This document shows positions 41,047 to 49,773 of a DNA stretch of 49,981 nucleotides, one piece after another. Origin of the DNA: Chloroflexota bacterium (GTDB lineage: Bacteria > Chloroflexota > Limnocylindria > Limnocylindrales > CSP1-4); NCBI GenBank assembly GCA_021786385.1, contig JAJYNJ010000027.1:189908-239888 (forward strand), read 5' to 3'. Both the position numbers and the translations under genes were made by a program. The notes below the pieces were generated by a model, which ran no database searches, had not been told where the DNA came from, and saw only the letters and a list, made by a program, of their open reading frames with translations. Each line of letters begins with the position of its first letter. Within the stretch, counting starts at the first letter, position 1.

Positions 41047-41052
41047 CCAGGC

Positions 41053-41058
41053 AGTGTA
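41053..41058 (-). promoter_or_regulatory. -10 element (TACACT) for leaderless ABC ATPase mRNA
   Basis: TACACT, 6 nt, then the ATG at 41046. No ribosome site. Confidence 0.5.
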
Positions 41059-41108
41059 GCGGGGCGCGCGAGCGCGGCGCGGGGTCCCGTCGCGGGCCGT
41101 GGGTCGGC

Positions 41109-41381
41109 CTATGGACCGGTCGGCGCCGGCGCGCAGTCCCAGCGAAGCGGCGCCAGCCCGGCCGAGGCCCGCGCTTGATTGGTCAGCGAGAAGAGGAAGC
41201 TCTCGTCGGCCGCGCTGAACGTGCCGGCATCCCAGGCCCGCACGACCGGCGCACCGGGGACCGCGACGAGCCATCCGACGGCCACGAGCGGCACGAGCGC
41301 CACGAGCGCGAAGCGGGCGAGGCGGCGTCGCAGCGAGCTGCCGCCATGACGGCCGGCGCGAGCTTCGCTGTAGGTGACCAT
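41109..41381 (-). pseudogene. truncated CAP/SCP-domain secreted protein (remnant)
   Basis: A 90-residue frame. After a basic stretch (SSLRRRLARF) comes a hydrophobic signal-anchor (ALVALVPLVAVGWLVAV), then the opening of a CAP domain (FSAADESFLFSLTNQARASAGLAPLRWD). Normal CAP proteins continue for about 120 residues with the catalytic-like His/Glu residues; here the frame stops ten residues later (CAPAPTGP). The missing part is not found downstream on this strand. It is either a broken gene or a short secreted peptide. The ATG at 41379-41381 has only a weak GAGG. The neighbouring tRNA-His on the other strand limits any longer form. Confidence 0.55.
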
Positions 41382-41530
41382 GTGGGCAGCCTCGTGGTGC
41401 GGCCGGTGCCACCAATCGCCCGGACGTCCAGGTCGGGGGGCACCGGGGGTACCGGCGCACGCCGGCTTCCGGTTCATGCGATACTGCCCGCTGCCGCGCG
41501 CGTCCCGGCAACCAGGGCGCCCGCGCCGCG

Positions 41531-41606
41531 GTGGCCTTAGCTCAATCGGCAGAGCATCGGATTGTGGATCCGATGGTTGCGGGTTCGAGTCCCGCAGGCC
41601 ACCCCA
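41531..41606 (+). tRNA. tRNA-His (anticodon GTG)
   Basis: A cloverleaf with acceptor GTGGCCT/AGGCCAC, D arm TAGCTCA, anticodon stem TCGGA/TCCGA around loop TTGTGGA (anticodon GTG), and T arm GCGGG-TTCGAGT-CCCGC. Discriminator C73 and an encoded G at position -1 (41530) are the special marks of tRNA-His. CCA is encoded. Confidence 0.97.
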
Positions 41607-41671
41607 ATCCCCCGACCATCTGAACGGCACGTGCCGCCGTCCCACCCGAACGCACCGAGGTTGCCGCACCT

Positions 41672-42847
41672 ATGGCGTCTCCCGCGGAGCCGCAGGACTC
41701 CGAACTCCGCAACGACCGCCGCATCGTCCTGTACGGGCTGGCCCTGATCCTGCTCGTAGGCTTCCTGGTCTTCGTCCCGAACCTCGTCCCTGCCGCGACC
41801 CGCCAGGTGGTCTCGAACCTCGAGCACGCGCGCATCGAAACGGTGCAGGCGGCGCAGAACGGAGCGCCGCCGACCGCGACCGTCGTGGTGCTCGACGGGC
41901 CGCAGGCGGGCATGCGGGTGCTGGCCAACCTGCAGGGCCCCAGCAGCCAGCTGCAGCTGCCCGACTACCGGCCCGGCGATGAAGTCGTGCTGTCGGTCGA
42001 CCGACAGCCGGGCGGACCCACGACCTACGCCGTGATCGACCGCTGGCGCTTGCCGCTCCTGGGCGCCCTGGTCGGCGCGTTCGTCGTGGCGGCCGCTGCC
42101 ATTGCCGGCTGGCGCGGCCTGCGGGCGGTCGTCTCGCTCGTGCTGACGGTCGGGTTCACCATCCGGCTCCTCATCCCGCTGCTGCTGCTCGGGTGGAACC
42201 CGGTCGGGCTGGCCGTCGTGTTCGGGATCGCCGTCACCGTCCTGAGCTTCCTGCTCACGCAGGGTGCCTCGCGCACGACACTGGCGGCGATCCTCGGCAC
42301 GAGCGCGGGGCTCCTCGTCACGGGGGTCTTGGCAGCGCTCGTCTCGGCCGCGGCGCAGTTCACCTCGGCCCAGGGCTCCGAGGAGGTGGTGACGCTCGGG
42401 CAGCTGATGGGAAACCGGATCGACTTGAGCGGCCTGCTGCTGGCGGCGATGATCTTCGGCGGGCTCGGCGTGCTCAACGACGTGGCGATGAGCCAGGCGG
42501 CGACGGTCGAGGAGCTCGGGCGGGTGGATCCCACCCTCGGGCCGCGAGCCCTGTTTGGCCGCGCCATGAACGTCGGGGTGGCGCACCTCGCTGCCACGAT
42601 CAACACGCTCGTCTTCGCCTACCTCGGCACCGCGCTGCCGCTCCTCGTCGTGCTGGCCGTCCAGGTAGGCTCGCTCAACGCCGTGATCAACCAGGAGGTG
42701 ATCGCGGTCGAGATCGTGCGGACGCTGGTGGGCAGTCTCGGGATCCTCGCCGCGGTCCCCCTGACGACGGTGATCGCGGCGCTCTGGCAGGGGCGCACGG
42801 CCGAGGTGCCGAGCTCCGCAACGGTCGCTAGCGGCGGCTCGGAATAA
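41672..42847 (+). CDS. YibE/F-family membrane protein
   Basis: A 391-residue protein with one N-terminal helix (about 22-41), an outer soluble domain (45-125; VVVLDGPQAGMRVLANLQGP and DYRPGDEVVLSVDRQ) and about seven further helices ending near 375. The family signature appears in the membrane part (LVSAAAQFTSAQGSEEV; GLGVLNDVAMSQAATVEEL; LGPRALFGRAMNVGVAHLAATINTLVFAYLGTALPLL). Function is not established for the family. The ATG at 41672 has a GAGG about 10 nt upstream. It follows tRNA-His on the same strand. A 22-bp imperfect direct repeat spans its stop codon (42821-42869). Confidence 0.92.
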   Translation: MASPAEPQDSELRNDRRIVLYGLALILLVGFLVFVPNLVPAATRQVVSNLEHARIETVQAAQNGAPPTATVVVLDGPQAGMRVLANLQGPSSQLQLPDYRPGDEVVLSVDRQPGGPTTYAVIDRWRLPLLGALVGAFVVAAAAIAGWRGLRAVVSLVLTVGFTIRLLIPLLLLGWNPVGLAVVFGIAVTVLSFLLTQGASRTTLAAILGTSAGLLVTGVLAALVSAAAQFTSAQGSEEVVTLGQLMGNRIDLSGLLLAAMIFGGLGVLNDVAMSQAATVEELGRVDPTLGPRALFGRAMNVGVAHLAATINTLVFAYLGTALPLLVVLAVQVGSLNAVINQEVIAVEIVRTLVGSLGILAAVPLTTVIAALWQGRTAEVPSSATVASGGSE

Positions 42848-43081
42848 CGGTCACCAGCGGCGGCTCGGGAGACCGCCCCATGCGTCGTTGCGCGAGATGA
42901 CGGAGCCACACGAGGCCCGAGACGCTCGTCGCCGCGGGCCGCCTTCCGCGCCCCGCGGGAAGCCCTTGTGGCGCGGCCGAATCCGGCGCATCCTGGCGTA
43001 CAGATGGGCGATCCCGCCGGAGGGCTCGTATCTGCGCGCACGGATGCTGACCGACCGAGTCGGGCCGCCAGGAGTCGCGCC

Positions 43082-44224
43082 ATGCACGCTGCCAGACACT
43101 CCAACTGCACGGTGCGCACGGACCGCGCCTTGACCCTCGCGTCCGTCGCGGTGACGGCCGCGTTGCTCGTCGCTGTGGCGGCATGCGGCAACGCGGTCGC
43201 GTCGCCAGCCGCGGCCACGCCGCGTACGCCCGTAGGCCCGCCGGCCACCGCCTCGGCCCCCCCCTCGACGGCGCCGCCGAGTGGCTCTGGCGTGGGCGGA
43301 TCGGTCCCGGGTGCAACCGGCCTGGCGAGCCCAAGCGGCGCCGCCATCGGCGGCATCGTCACGCCGTCGCCTTCCTCAGTCCCAGTGCCGACTCGCCTGC
43401 CGGCGATCCCGGCGCCCACCCGCTCGTACCCACCTACCCAGCTCGCGGCTGTCGGCCATGCTGCGCCGCTGGTCAGCTCCGGCTTGCGCGCGTACCCCGT
43501 CGTCGCCCTCACGATCGACGACTGCTGGAGCCCGTCGGCCGTGCTCGCCATCCTCGCGATCCTGCAGGCGGAGCACGTCAACGCGACCTTCTTCCCGATC
43601 GGCCAGGCCGTGGAGGCATACCCTTGGGTCTGGCGTGCGGTCGGGGCGGCCGGCTATCCGGTCGCGAACCACACCTGGGACCACATGGACCTGACACGTG
43701 CCCCTTACGAACATGACGTGTGGGACATCCGCCACGACAACGAGGTCGTGGGCGCCGTCGTCGGCCGACCGTTGCTGCCCTTCGTACGGCCGCCCGGCGG
43801 TGCGGTCGACGAGATGGTGCTGCGCGCAGCCGCTGCCGCCGGCGAGCGGGCCGTCGTCACCTGGGACACCACGCTCGGCGATACGGGGCGCGGGAGCGTC
43901 GCCGAACTGATCGCCAACGGGATCCGTGGCACCAATGGTTCGATCGTGTTGATGCACGCGAACCACGACTTGACGCAGCTGGCACTGCCCGCGGTGATTG
44001 CCAACTATCGGGCCCGCGGCTTCAGCTTTGTGACTCTCGGGCAGCTCTTCGGGGTCCCCGGCCCGGTGCCGTTCGGTCCCACCCTCGCCCCGACATCTGC
44101 GCCTGCGCGCACCCCGACGCCGCGGCCGGCCGAGACCCGGTTGCCTGACGCGACCATGCCCACGACGACGCCCACGGACGGTCCTAGCGTGCCACCGACC
44201 CCGCCCGCTTCGCCGTCCACGTAG
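43082..44224 (+). CDS. polysaccharide deacetylase family lipoprotein
   Basis: A 380-residue exported protein. Residues 1-35 are a lipoprotein signal ending in VAAC (C35). Residues 36-145 are a Pro/Ser/Thr/Gly linker. Residues 155-330 form a NodB-homology domain with the metal-binding aspartates (TIDDCWSP), the His pair (NHTWDHMDL), the RPPGG motif, and a closing LMHANHDLT. A Pro/Thr tail follows. It should deacetylate a cell-envelope glycan or peptidoglycan. The ATG at 43082 has AGGAG 7 nt upstream. The stop is immediately followed by the remains of an alpha/beta hydrolase gene. Confidence 0.93.
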   Translation: MHAARHSNCTVRTDRALTLASVAVTAALLVAVAACGNAVASPAAATPRTPVGPPATASAPPSTAPPSGSGVGGSVPGATGLASPSGAAIGGIVTPSPSSVPVPTRLPAIPAPTRSYPPTQLAAVGHAAPLVSSGLRAYPVVALTIDDCWSPSAVLAILAILQAEHVNATFFPIGQAVEAYPWVWRAVGAAGYPVANHTWDHMDLTRAPYEHDVWDIRHDNEVVGAVVGRPLLPFVRPPGGAVDEMVLRAAAAAGERAVVTWDTTLGDTGRGSVAELIANGIRGTNGSIVLMHANHDLTQLALPAVIANYRARGFSFVTLGQLFGVPGPVPFGPTLAPTSAPARTPTPRPAETRLPDATMPTTTPTDGPSVPPTPPASPST

Positions 44225-45043
44225 CCGCCGGTCGCGCCCGAAAGAAGGGCCGTCCGTCCGCCGTCCCACCGACGCCCGCGCAGCGCATCGGCTCGCTGGT
44301 CGTCGACCCCGGCGGGCCCGGCGAGAACGGCGTCGACTTCGTCCGCCAGAACACCACGACCCTCTTTCCGCCCGAGCTCCTGGCCCGCTTCGGCATCGTC
44401 GGCTTCGATCGGCGAGGCGCGGGCGCGAGCAGCCCGATCCGATGCGTCCAGGACCTCGACCGCTTCATCCCTGCCGACGCCACGGCCGATACGCCGTCCG
44501 ACCTCGCGGAGCTCCTGGCGGGGGCCAGGACGTTCGCCACTCAGTTCGGCGCACGCAACGGCGAGCTGCAGCCTCATGCTGCTCCTCGGCGATCACCTGC
44601 GTGGCCGCAACCCAGACGCCTCGTACTCCGACCTGATCGACGCGTACTACGCGGTGACGTGCCTCGACCGGCTGGCGCCCCGTGATCCTGCCGCGTACAG
44701 CGCATTGGCGGCACGCTTCCAGACGGTCGCGCCCCATGTCGGGCGGCTGCTGGCCTTCAACGACGTCGAGTGCGCGTATTGGCCGACGTGGCCGGTACGG
44801 ACGCCCGGCCCGGCCACGGCCCCCGGCGCGCCGCCCATCGTCCTCGTCGGCTCGACCGGCGACCCCCCGCCACGCCGAACGGCTGCGCGCAGAACGTCGC
44901 CCACCAGCTCCCCGCGGCAGACCTGATCACGCGCGTGGGCGAGGGTCACACCGGCTTATGCAGTGAGCGCCTGTGTCCGCACGGCTGTCGATGCCTACCT
45001 GCTCCAGCCAGTGCCGCCTGCGGCGGGGTTGCGCTGCCACTGA
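44225..45043 (+). pseudogene. degraded alpha/beta hydrolase (TAP-like / tripeptidyl aminopeptidase family)
   Basis: Pieces of one protein are spread over several frames. About 44282-44570 reads RIGSLVVDPGGPGENGVDF...ARFGIVGFDRRGAGASSPIRC...ATQFGARNGELQPH, the usual N-terminal half of this family. From about 44574 another frame reads YSDLIDAYYAVTCLDRLA...ECAYWPTWP...PIVLVGSTGDP. A third (44865-44955) reads ATPNGCAQNVAHQLP...VGEGHTG. The last (44956-45043) reads AYAVSACVRTAVDAYLLQPVPP...RC and ends in a stop. The signal peptide and the middle part with the catalytic serine (GxSxG) are missing. Two or more frameshifts and one deletion make this a non-functional gene. Confidence 0.85.
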
Positions 45044-45093
45044 CGGGCGCCGCTGTGAGACGATCGGGGCGATCAACAGATCGGGAGCAGGCG

Positions 45094-46020
45094 ATGGAGT
45101 ATCGACGACTAGGGCAATCGGGACTGCTCGTCTCCGAGCTCGGGCTCGGCGCGAACAACTTCGGCACACGGCTTGACGAGGCGCGGACCCGCGCGGTGCT
45201 GGATCAGGCCCTCGAGCTCGGGGTCACCTTCATCGACACGGCCGACGTGTACGGGAAGGGGGCGTCCGAAACGCTACTCGGCAGGCTGCTCGGGCCGCGC
45301 CGCGCGCAGGTCGTGCTCGCCACGAAGGTCGGCATGCCGATGGACGACTCGCCGTTCGAGCGTGGCGCCTCGCGCCGCTGGATCATGCAGGAGGTCGAGG
45401 CGAGCCTGCGGCGGCTCAACACCGACTACATCGACCTCTACCAACTGCACGAACCCGACCCGGGGACGCCCATCCTGGAGACGCTACAGGCGCTGGAGGA
45501 CCTAGTGCGGGCCGGCAAGGTCCGCTACGCCGGCTACAGCAACTTCGCCGGCTGGCAGATGATCGACGCGGACTGGACAGCGCGCACCTGGCACCTGGTG
45601 CGGCCGATCTCGGCGCAGGACCATTACAACCTGCTGGCCCGCGACATCGAGCGGGAACTGCTGCCGGCCTGCCGCGCGCTGGGGCTGGGGCTGATCCCCT
45701 ACTACCCGCTCGAGTCGGGCTTCCTCACCGGAAAGTACCGCGCGGGCGTGATTCCGCCGGGGGCGCGCCTGGGCGAGAGTCGGCGCGCCGATCGTGTGCT
45801 GACGGCAGAGAACTTCGTGCGCCTCGAACGGCTGGAGGGCTTCGCCCGGGAGCGCGGCCATTCGCTGCTCGAGCTCGCCTTCGGCTGGCTGCTCAGCCAC
45901 AGCGAGGTCGCCACGGTCATCGCCAGCGCCAGCTCGGCCGAGCAGGTCCGGCAGAACGTGCAGGCGGCGGCGACCTGGAGGCTCGACCCATCCGAGATGG
46001 AGACCGTCGGGGCGCTCTAG
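45094..46020 (+). CDS. aldo/keto reductase
   Basis: A 308-residue TIM-barrel NADPH-dependent oxidoreductase. The catalytic set is visible: Asp and Tyr in DTADVYGKG (about 46-54), Lys in VLATKVGMP and His in LYQLHEPDP. The C-terminal cofactor region VATVIASASSAEQVRQN resembles the usual IPG-type motif with changes. The ATG at 45094 has GGAG 6 nt upstream. It follows the hydrolase pseudogene by 50 bp. It is convergent with moaA, with a strong hairpin between them. Substrate not predictable; the closest general type is the YhdN/IolS branch. Confidence 0.95.
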   Translation: MEYRRLGQSGLLVSELGLGANNFGTRLDEARTRAVLDQALELGVTFIDTADVYGKGASETLLGRLLGPRRAQVVLATKVGMPMDDSPFERGASRRWIMQEVEASLRRLNTDYIDLYQLHEPDPGTPILETLQALEDLVRAGKVRYAGYSNFAGWQMIDADWTARTWHLVRPISAQDHYNLLARDIERELLPACRALGLGLIPYYPLESGFLTGKYRAGVIPPGARLGESRRADRVLTAENFVRLERLEGFARERGHSLLELAFGWLLSHSEVATVIASASSAEQVRQNVQAAATWRLDPSEMETVGAL

Positions 46021-46054
46021 CGGCGACGCGTTCTCCCGCCCGCCGCCATCGCGC

Positions 46055-46090
46055 GCCTCGGCCCGCCGGGCCTGCCGCGGGCGCCGAGGC
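46055..46090. terminator. bidirectional terminator-like hairpin between the aldo/keto reductase and moaA
   Basis: GCCTCGGC (46055-46062) and GCCGAGGC (46083-46090) pair perfectly, and the enclosed CCGC/GCGG (46063-46066, 46077-46080) extends the stem. It sits in the 82-bp gap between convergent genes. No T-run. Confidence 0.45.
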
Positions 46091-46102
46091 CGTCCACACC
46101 GC

Positions 46103-47197
46103 TCAACCCCCGATGGCGAACATCTCGACGCGGCGCAGGCCAGTGGTCTCCGACGAGCGCAGCTCTGAGTACCGGTCGCTGCGGCCCTGCCAGCGCGAGG
46201 CGATCGCCGCCTCGATCGCCTCGTCGGAGGCGCCGCCGCGGAGGAGCGTCCGCAGGTCGAGCCCGCCCGCGGCGAAGAGGCACGTGAAGAGCTCGCCCTT
46301 CGCGGAGAGACGGGCCCGGGTGCACGCCCCGCAGAACGGCTGGGTCACCGACGCGATCACCCCGATCTCACCCGCCCCGTCCCGGTAGCGCCAGCGCGTG
46401 GCGACCTCGCCGGGGTAGGCCGGCGGGATCGGCTCCAGCGGAAACGCAGCGTCGACCAGAGCGACCAGCTCGGCGGCGGGCACCACGTCCTCCAGCCGCC
46501 ACCCATTCGTCAGGCCCACGTCCATGAACTCGATGAGGCGCAGGATCACGCCGTGGTCGCGCGCCCAGCGTGCCAGCGGGAGGACGCTCGCCTCGTTGAC
46601 GCCCCGTTTCACCACGGTGTTGAGTTTGACGGGCACGAGGCCCGCGTCCTGCGCCGCGCGGATGCCCTGGAGTACGCGCTGCACCGGGAACTCGACCCCG
46701 TTCATCGCACCGAAGATCGCGTCGTCGAGCGAGTCGAGGCTGACCGAGACGCGGCGCAGCCCCGCGTCTCGCAGCGCACGGGCCTGCGCCGCGAGCAGCG
46801 CCCCATTCGTGGTCAGCGCCAGGTCGCGCACCCCGTCGATCTCGGCGAGCCGGCGCACCAGGTCCGGCAGGCCCTTTCTGACGAGCGGCTCGCCGCCGGT
46901 CAGGCGGAACTTGGTGACGCCCAGCCGCACGAACAGCCGCGCCAGGCGCTCGATCTCCTCGAACGTCAGGATCTCCGCACGCGGCAGGAATGCGTAGTCG
47001 AGGCCGTACACCTCGCGTGGCATACAGTAGGTGCAGCGGAAGTTACAGCGGTCGGTGACCGAGATGCGCAGGTCGCGGAGCGGCCGCCCCAGCAGGTCGC
47101 GCGGCGCGGGGGGCGCTGCGCCCACGTCACGCGTGGCGCCCAGGGGCGCATGCGTCTCCGGTGCGGGATCCGGGTCGGCAACGCTCACGGGAGCCAT
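46103..47197 (-). CDS. moaA: GTP 3',8-cyclase (molybdenum cofactor biosynthesis protein A)
   Basis: A 364-residue radical SAM enzyme that makes (8S)-3',8-cyclo-GTP, the first step of molybdopterin synthesis together with MoaC. The N-terminal 4Fe-4S motif is CNFRCTYC (about 52-59), with [11 protein letters not shown] after it. The C-terminal second cluster uses [18 protein letters not shown]. The essential C-terminal double glycine is present (FAIGG). A non-conserved Pro/Ala-rich N-terminal stretch (1-35) precedes the core. No other moa genes lie in the window, so it is a lone copy here. The ATG at 47195-47197 has no clear ribosome site or -10, so the true start may lie a little downstream. 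Confidence 0.95.
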   Translation of the reverse strand: MAPVSVADPDPAPETHAPLGATRDVGAAPPAPRDLLGRPLRDLRISVTDRCNFRCTYCMPREVYGLDYAFLPRAEILTFEEIERLARLFVRLGVTKFRLTGGEPLVRKGLPDLVRRLAEIDGVRDLALTTNGALLAAQARALRDAGLRRVSVSLDSLDDAIFGAMNGVEFPVQRVLQGIRAAQDAGLVPVKLNTVVKRGVNEASVLPLARWARDHGVILRLIEFMDVGLTNGWRLEDVVPAAELVALVDAAFPLEPIPPAYPGEVATRWRYRDGAGEIGVIASVTQPFCGACTRARLSAKGELFTCLFAAGGLDLRTLLRGGASDEAIEAAIASRWQGRSDRYSELRSSETTGLRRVEMFAIGG

Positions 47198-47227
47198 CCG
47201 AACGGAGTGAGGGAGGACACCGCGGGG

Positions 47228-47332
47228 TCACCTCGCCGGGACCGCCGCCGGCTCCTGCGCCGCCGCCGGCTCCTGCGCCGCCGTCCGCTCCTGCGGCCTG
47301 GCCCGCATGCGCTCGAACATCTGGCCGATCAT
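47228..47332 (-). CDS. possible 34-residue protein (uncertain)
   Basis: A short frame (MIGQMFERMRARPQER, then two copies of AAQEPAA) in the 376-bp gap between moaA and glpP. An AGAGGA stands about 11 nt before the ATG, which is far. The tail comes from an 18-bp direct repeat. No family is known. It may be chance coding in GC-rich DNA. Confidence 0.25.
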   Translation of the reverse strand: MIGQMFERMRARPQERTAAQEPAAAQEPAAVPAR

Positions 47333-47573
47333 CGTCTTCGTCGTCCTCTCGAAGCGTCGCGCGTGGACGGATGCGATGGTACCTGGAATGACGTGATCGA
47401 CCCCCGCGGCCCGGCTATAGTGCACTCGCCCCGCGAGGCTCGTTTCCCGGCGGAGTCGGGCGATCCGCTCGACCCAACCGGGGCCGGCGCGTCGTCCGGC
47501 GCGCCGCGGGCGGGGCAGATCGGCAGCGGCCCGTCGCACATGACGCCCCGGTGGCGTCGGCTGGGAGACCCAA

Positions 47574-48164
47574 GTGGCGTCGTCGGAGTCGAACACGCGG
47601 GCGTTCCTGGAACGGTTGGCGGCATCTCCGTGCTGTGCTGCCATCACGGTCGAGTCACGTCTCGAAGAGGCTCTGGAGAGCCGGGTGGGGATCATCTTCA
47701 TCCTGCGCGCCGACGGGTTGGCGTTGCGACCGCTCGTCAACCGTATCCACCGCGCTGGCCGGCTGGTGGCCGTGCACCTCGACCTGGTGGACGGCGTCCG
47801 CCCGGACCGGGCCGGGGTCAGCTGGCTGGGCCGCGCCGGCGTCGACGCGATCATCAGTTCACAGGGCCAGCTGATGCCGGCCATCCGGCGTGAGGGAATC
47901 GTGGCCATCCATCGGCTGCTGCTGATCCGCCGCAGCCTGCTGGACGCTGCCGTTGCGGCCGTCTCGAAGTCCGGCGCGAACATCGTTGAGGTGCTGCCAG
48001 GCGTCATCCTGCCGGAGATCGCGCCGGCATTGCCGAAGCTGAACGTGCCACTGCTCGCGGGCGGCTTCATCCGCACGGAGGCGGAGGCACGTGCGGTGCT
48101 GGCAGCCGGGGCCGCCGGTGTCACCACCAGCTCGGTGAACCTGTGGAGGGCCGACTTTGGCTGA
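47574..48164 (+). CDS. glpP: glycerol-3-phosphate responsive antiterminator (GlpP family)
   Basis: A 196-residue TIM-barrel-like RNA-binding regulator. In Bacillus, GlpP with bound glycerol-3-phosphate stops termination in the glpD leader. Family motifs are clear: VAVHLDLVDGV (about 65-75), DAIISSQGQLMPAIRREGIVAIHRLLLI, ANIVEVLPGVILPEI, and LLAGGFIRTEAEARAVLAAGAAGVTTSSVNLW, which holds the phosphate-binding loop. Length is normal (about 190). The GTG at 47574 has GGGAGA 5-7 nt upstream. A divergent paralog overlaps its stop by 8 bases, and a leader RNA with competing hairpins follows 600 bp downstream. That the leader is its target is inference. Confidence 0.92.
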   Translation: MASSESNTRAFLERLAASPCCAAITVESRLEEALESRVGIIFILRADGLALRPLVNRIHRAGRLVAVHLDLVDGVRPDRAGVSWLGRAGVDAIISSQGQLMPAIRREGIVAIHRLLLIRRSLLDAAVAAVSKSGANIVEVLPGVILPEIAPALPKLNVPLLAGGFIRTEAEARAVLAAGAAGVTTSSVNLWRADFG

Positions 48165-48741
48165 GCAGCGGTTCGGCTTCCTGCCGCGGATCCTCGTGGC
48201 GAGCGACGGGCGCGAGCCGCTGCAGGTCCCCGAACCCCTCGCCGACGCGGTGCTCTTGCGGGACCTCGATCTCGCGACGTTGGTGACAGCCGCCGGCCGG
48301 GCACGGCCCCCGCTTGCGGTGGACCTCGACGCGGTGCAGGGGCTCAACCCCGACGCGGCGGCGGTCCGATTCGTGACCGGCGAGCTCGGCATCGGTGTCG
48401 TACTCACGAGGCGGCCCGCCATGGTGGCCGCAGCCGCTGAATTGGGCGCGCTCGGCCTGCTCCACGTGTTTGGCTTCGATTCGACCGGGCTCGGCCGTTC
48501 GCTCGAGGCCCATCCGCGCCGACCAGGCGTCGGCACCATGATCTCGCCTGGGCCGGTGCTCGCCCATCTGTTGCCTGAGGACCTCGTACGGTTGCCCCGC
48601 CCAGTGGTGGCCTACGGGCTGATCGGGAGCGCGGAACTCGCACGGAGACTGCTCCAGCGCGCCGACGCGGTGGTCCTGGCGCCGGAGGTCGCCATCCGGC
48701 TGGTCGACGCCGTGAGACACACAGCGCCGGGAGACTCTTGA
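48157..48741 (+). CDS. GlpP-like paralog (divergent)
   Basis: A 194-residue protein with the same fold order as GlpP but worn motifs: LAVDLDAVQGLNPD, LLHVFGFDSTGL, GTMISPGPVLAHL, VVAYGLIGSAELARRLLQRADAVVLAPEVAIRLV. The phosphate-loop equivalent (AGGFIRTEAE in the first copy) reads AYGLIGSAE, so its ligand may differ or be lost. The start is TTG at 48157-48159, chosen because GGAGGG lies 6 nt upstream and because it overlaps the glpP stop by 8 bases, the usual sign of coupling. Its stop codon overlaps the -35 box of the leader promoter. It may form a heterodimer with GlpP or compete for the same RNA. Confidence 0.82.
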   Translation: MAEQRFGFLPRILVASDGREPLQVPEPLADAVLLRDLDLATLVTAAGRARPPLAVDLDAVQGLNPDAAAVRFVTGELGIGVVLTRRPAMVAAAAELGALGLLHVFGFDSTGLGRSLEAHPRRPGVGTMISPGPVLAHLLPEDLVRLPRPVVAYGLIGSAELARRLLQRADAVVLAPEVAIRLVDAVRHTAPGDS

Positions 48742-48766
48742 CACGGCGGCGCGCGTCGGCTACAAC
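48738..48766 (+). promoter_or_regulatory. sigma-70 promoter TTGACA-N17-TACAAC for the leader RNA
   Basis: A perfect -35 (48738-48743), a 17-nt spacer and TACAAC (48761-48766, 4 of 6). It overlaps the stop codon of the second GlpP-like gene. Transcription would start near 48773, just before the two hairpins. Confidence 0.65.
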
Positions 48767-48785
48767 GATCGCAGCCTCAGTCTTC

Positions 48786-48809
48786 GGGACTAGGATTCGG
48801 TGAAGTCCC
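48786..48809 (+). ncRNA. antiterminator-like hairpin in the leader RNA
   Basis: GGGACT (48786-48791) pairs with AGTCCC (48804-48809) around a 12-nt loop. Its 3' arm shares two bases (48808-48809) with the terminator's 5' arm, so both hairpins cannot form in full. This is the expected layout of a binding-controlled antiterminator. Confidence 0.5.
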
Positions 48810-48840
48810 CGCTCCGGCCACGTGTCAGAGCGGGTTTTTT
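48808..48840 (+). terminator. intrinsic terminator in the leader upstream of the histidine kinase
   Basis: CCCGCTC (48808-48814) and GAGCGGG (48828-48834) form a perfect 7-bp stem, followed by six T (48835-48840). It is the only classical stem-plus-T-run terminator seen in the window. It lies about 40 bp before the next gene and about 35 nt after the predicted transcription start. Confidence 0.8.
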
Positions 48841-48881
48841 GTTGCCGTCGAGCGGGGCCACCGAACGGAGGAGTCTCATCG

Positions 48882-49742
48882 ATGGTTTCCGGAACGCCCA
48901 CAGCGCGCGCGCTCGACGCCGGATCATCGACCGACCGGCGGCGGGGCATCGCCGTGGCGCCCGAGCGGCCGGTCGCGCCCACCCCGACCGAGCCCGAACT
49001 CGGGTCGGACGATGGCTGGCGGCCGCTCCTGGCCGGCGCCCTCTCCCACGAACTGCGCGCGACGCTCGCCCTGATCAGCGGGTACAGCCAGAGCCTCCTG
49101 CATCTGCCGCTCGACGACGCCACCCGGCGCCGCTATCTCGAACGGATCCAGGCCGCCACCGAGACGCTCTCCGAATTCGCCGACCAGATCCTCGAGATGG
49201 TCGGCCCCGGCGACGTTCGGCCGGTCCTCCGACGACGCCCCGTGGCGCTGGAATGGCTCGTCGGCCGCCTCGTCCGGCAGCTCGCCGCCGACGCCGAAGC
49301 GGGCAAGGTCCGCTACCAGCGCGCGCCCGATCTCCCGCTCGTCGACATCGATCCGCTCTGGATTGGCCAAGTGCTGCGTAATCTGGTGCGCAACGCGTTG
49401 ACCCACGGTGCCACGCCCGACGGCGTCGTCACGATCCTCGCCCACCGGGCCGACGACGCCGTGATCGTGACGGTCCGCGACGATGGCCCCGGGTTCGACC
49501 ACGACGAACGGGAGGTCGTGTTTCAGCCCTTCTATCGAGGCCGCCGCGCGCGAGCGTCCGATCGCGCCGGGGTCGGCTTCGGGCTCTACCTGTGCCGGGA
49601 GCTCGTCGAGGCGCATGGAGGCCGCATCTGGGTGGAAGAGACGCCGAGCGGCGCGGCCGTCTCGTTCAGCCTTCCCACCTGCCGGCCGGCGGCGGTCAGC
49701 CCCGCCGGGACAACGCCCGAGACGAGCGCAGCGACCCTCTAG
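48882..49742 (+). CDS. sensor histidine kinase without a recognisable input domain
   Basis: A 286-residue soluble kinase. After a 45-residue non-conserved lead come a HisKA domain with H56 (GALSHELRATLALISGYSQSLL) and a HATPase domain with N-box NLVRNALTHG, G1 DDGPGFD and G2 GVGFGLYLCRELVEAHGGRI. No membrane helix, PAS or GAF domain is visible, and no response regulator gene is adjacent in the window. The ATG at 48882 has GGAGGAG 8 nt upstream. It is the first gene after the leader terminator, so its expression likely depends on antitermination. An ABC ATPase gene begins 78 bp later. Confidence 0.9.
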   Translation: MVSGTPTARALDAGSSTDRRRGIAVAPERPVAPTPTEPELGSDDGWRPLLAGALSHELRATLALISGYSQSLLHLPLDDATRRRYLERIQAATETLSEFADQILEMVGPGDVRPVLRRRPVALEWLVGRLVRQLAADAEAGKVRYQRAPDLPLVDIDPLWIGQVLRNLVRNALTHGATPDGVVTILAHRADDAVIVTVRDDGPGFDHDEREVVFQPFYRGRRARASDRAGVGFGLYLCRELVEAHGGRIWVEETPSGAAVSFSLPTCRPAAVSPAGTTPETSAATL

Positions 49743-49760
49743 TCCATTCGCTCCGCGTGG

Positions 49761-49766
49761 TAGCAT
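49761..49766 (+). promoter_or_regulatory. -10 element (TAGCAT) before the leader peptide and ABC ATPase
   Basis: TAGCAT, 7 nt, then an ATG (49774) that opens an 11-codon frame. No ribosome site precedes that ATG. Confidence 0.4.
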
Positions 49767-49773
49767 CCGGCCG

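Noticed and set aside
42821-42869. 22-bp imperfect direct repeat across the YibE/F stop codon as an insertion target duplication
   Set aside because: The copies differ at three positions and no mobile element lies between them; a simple local duplication is enough.
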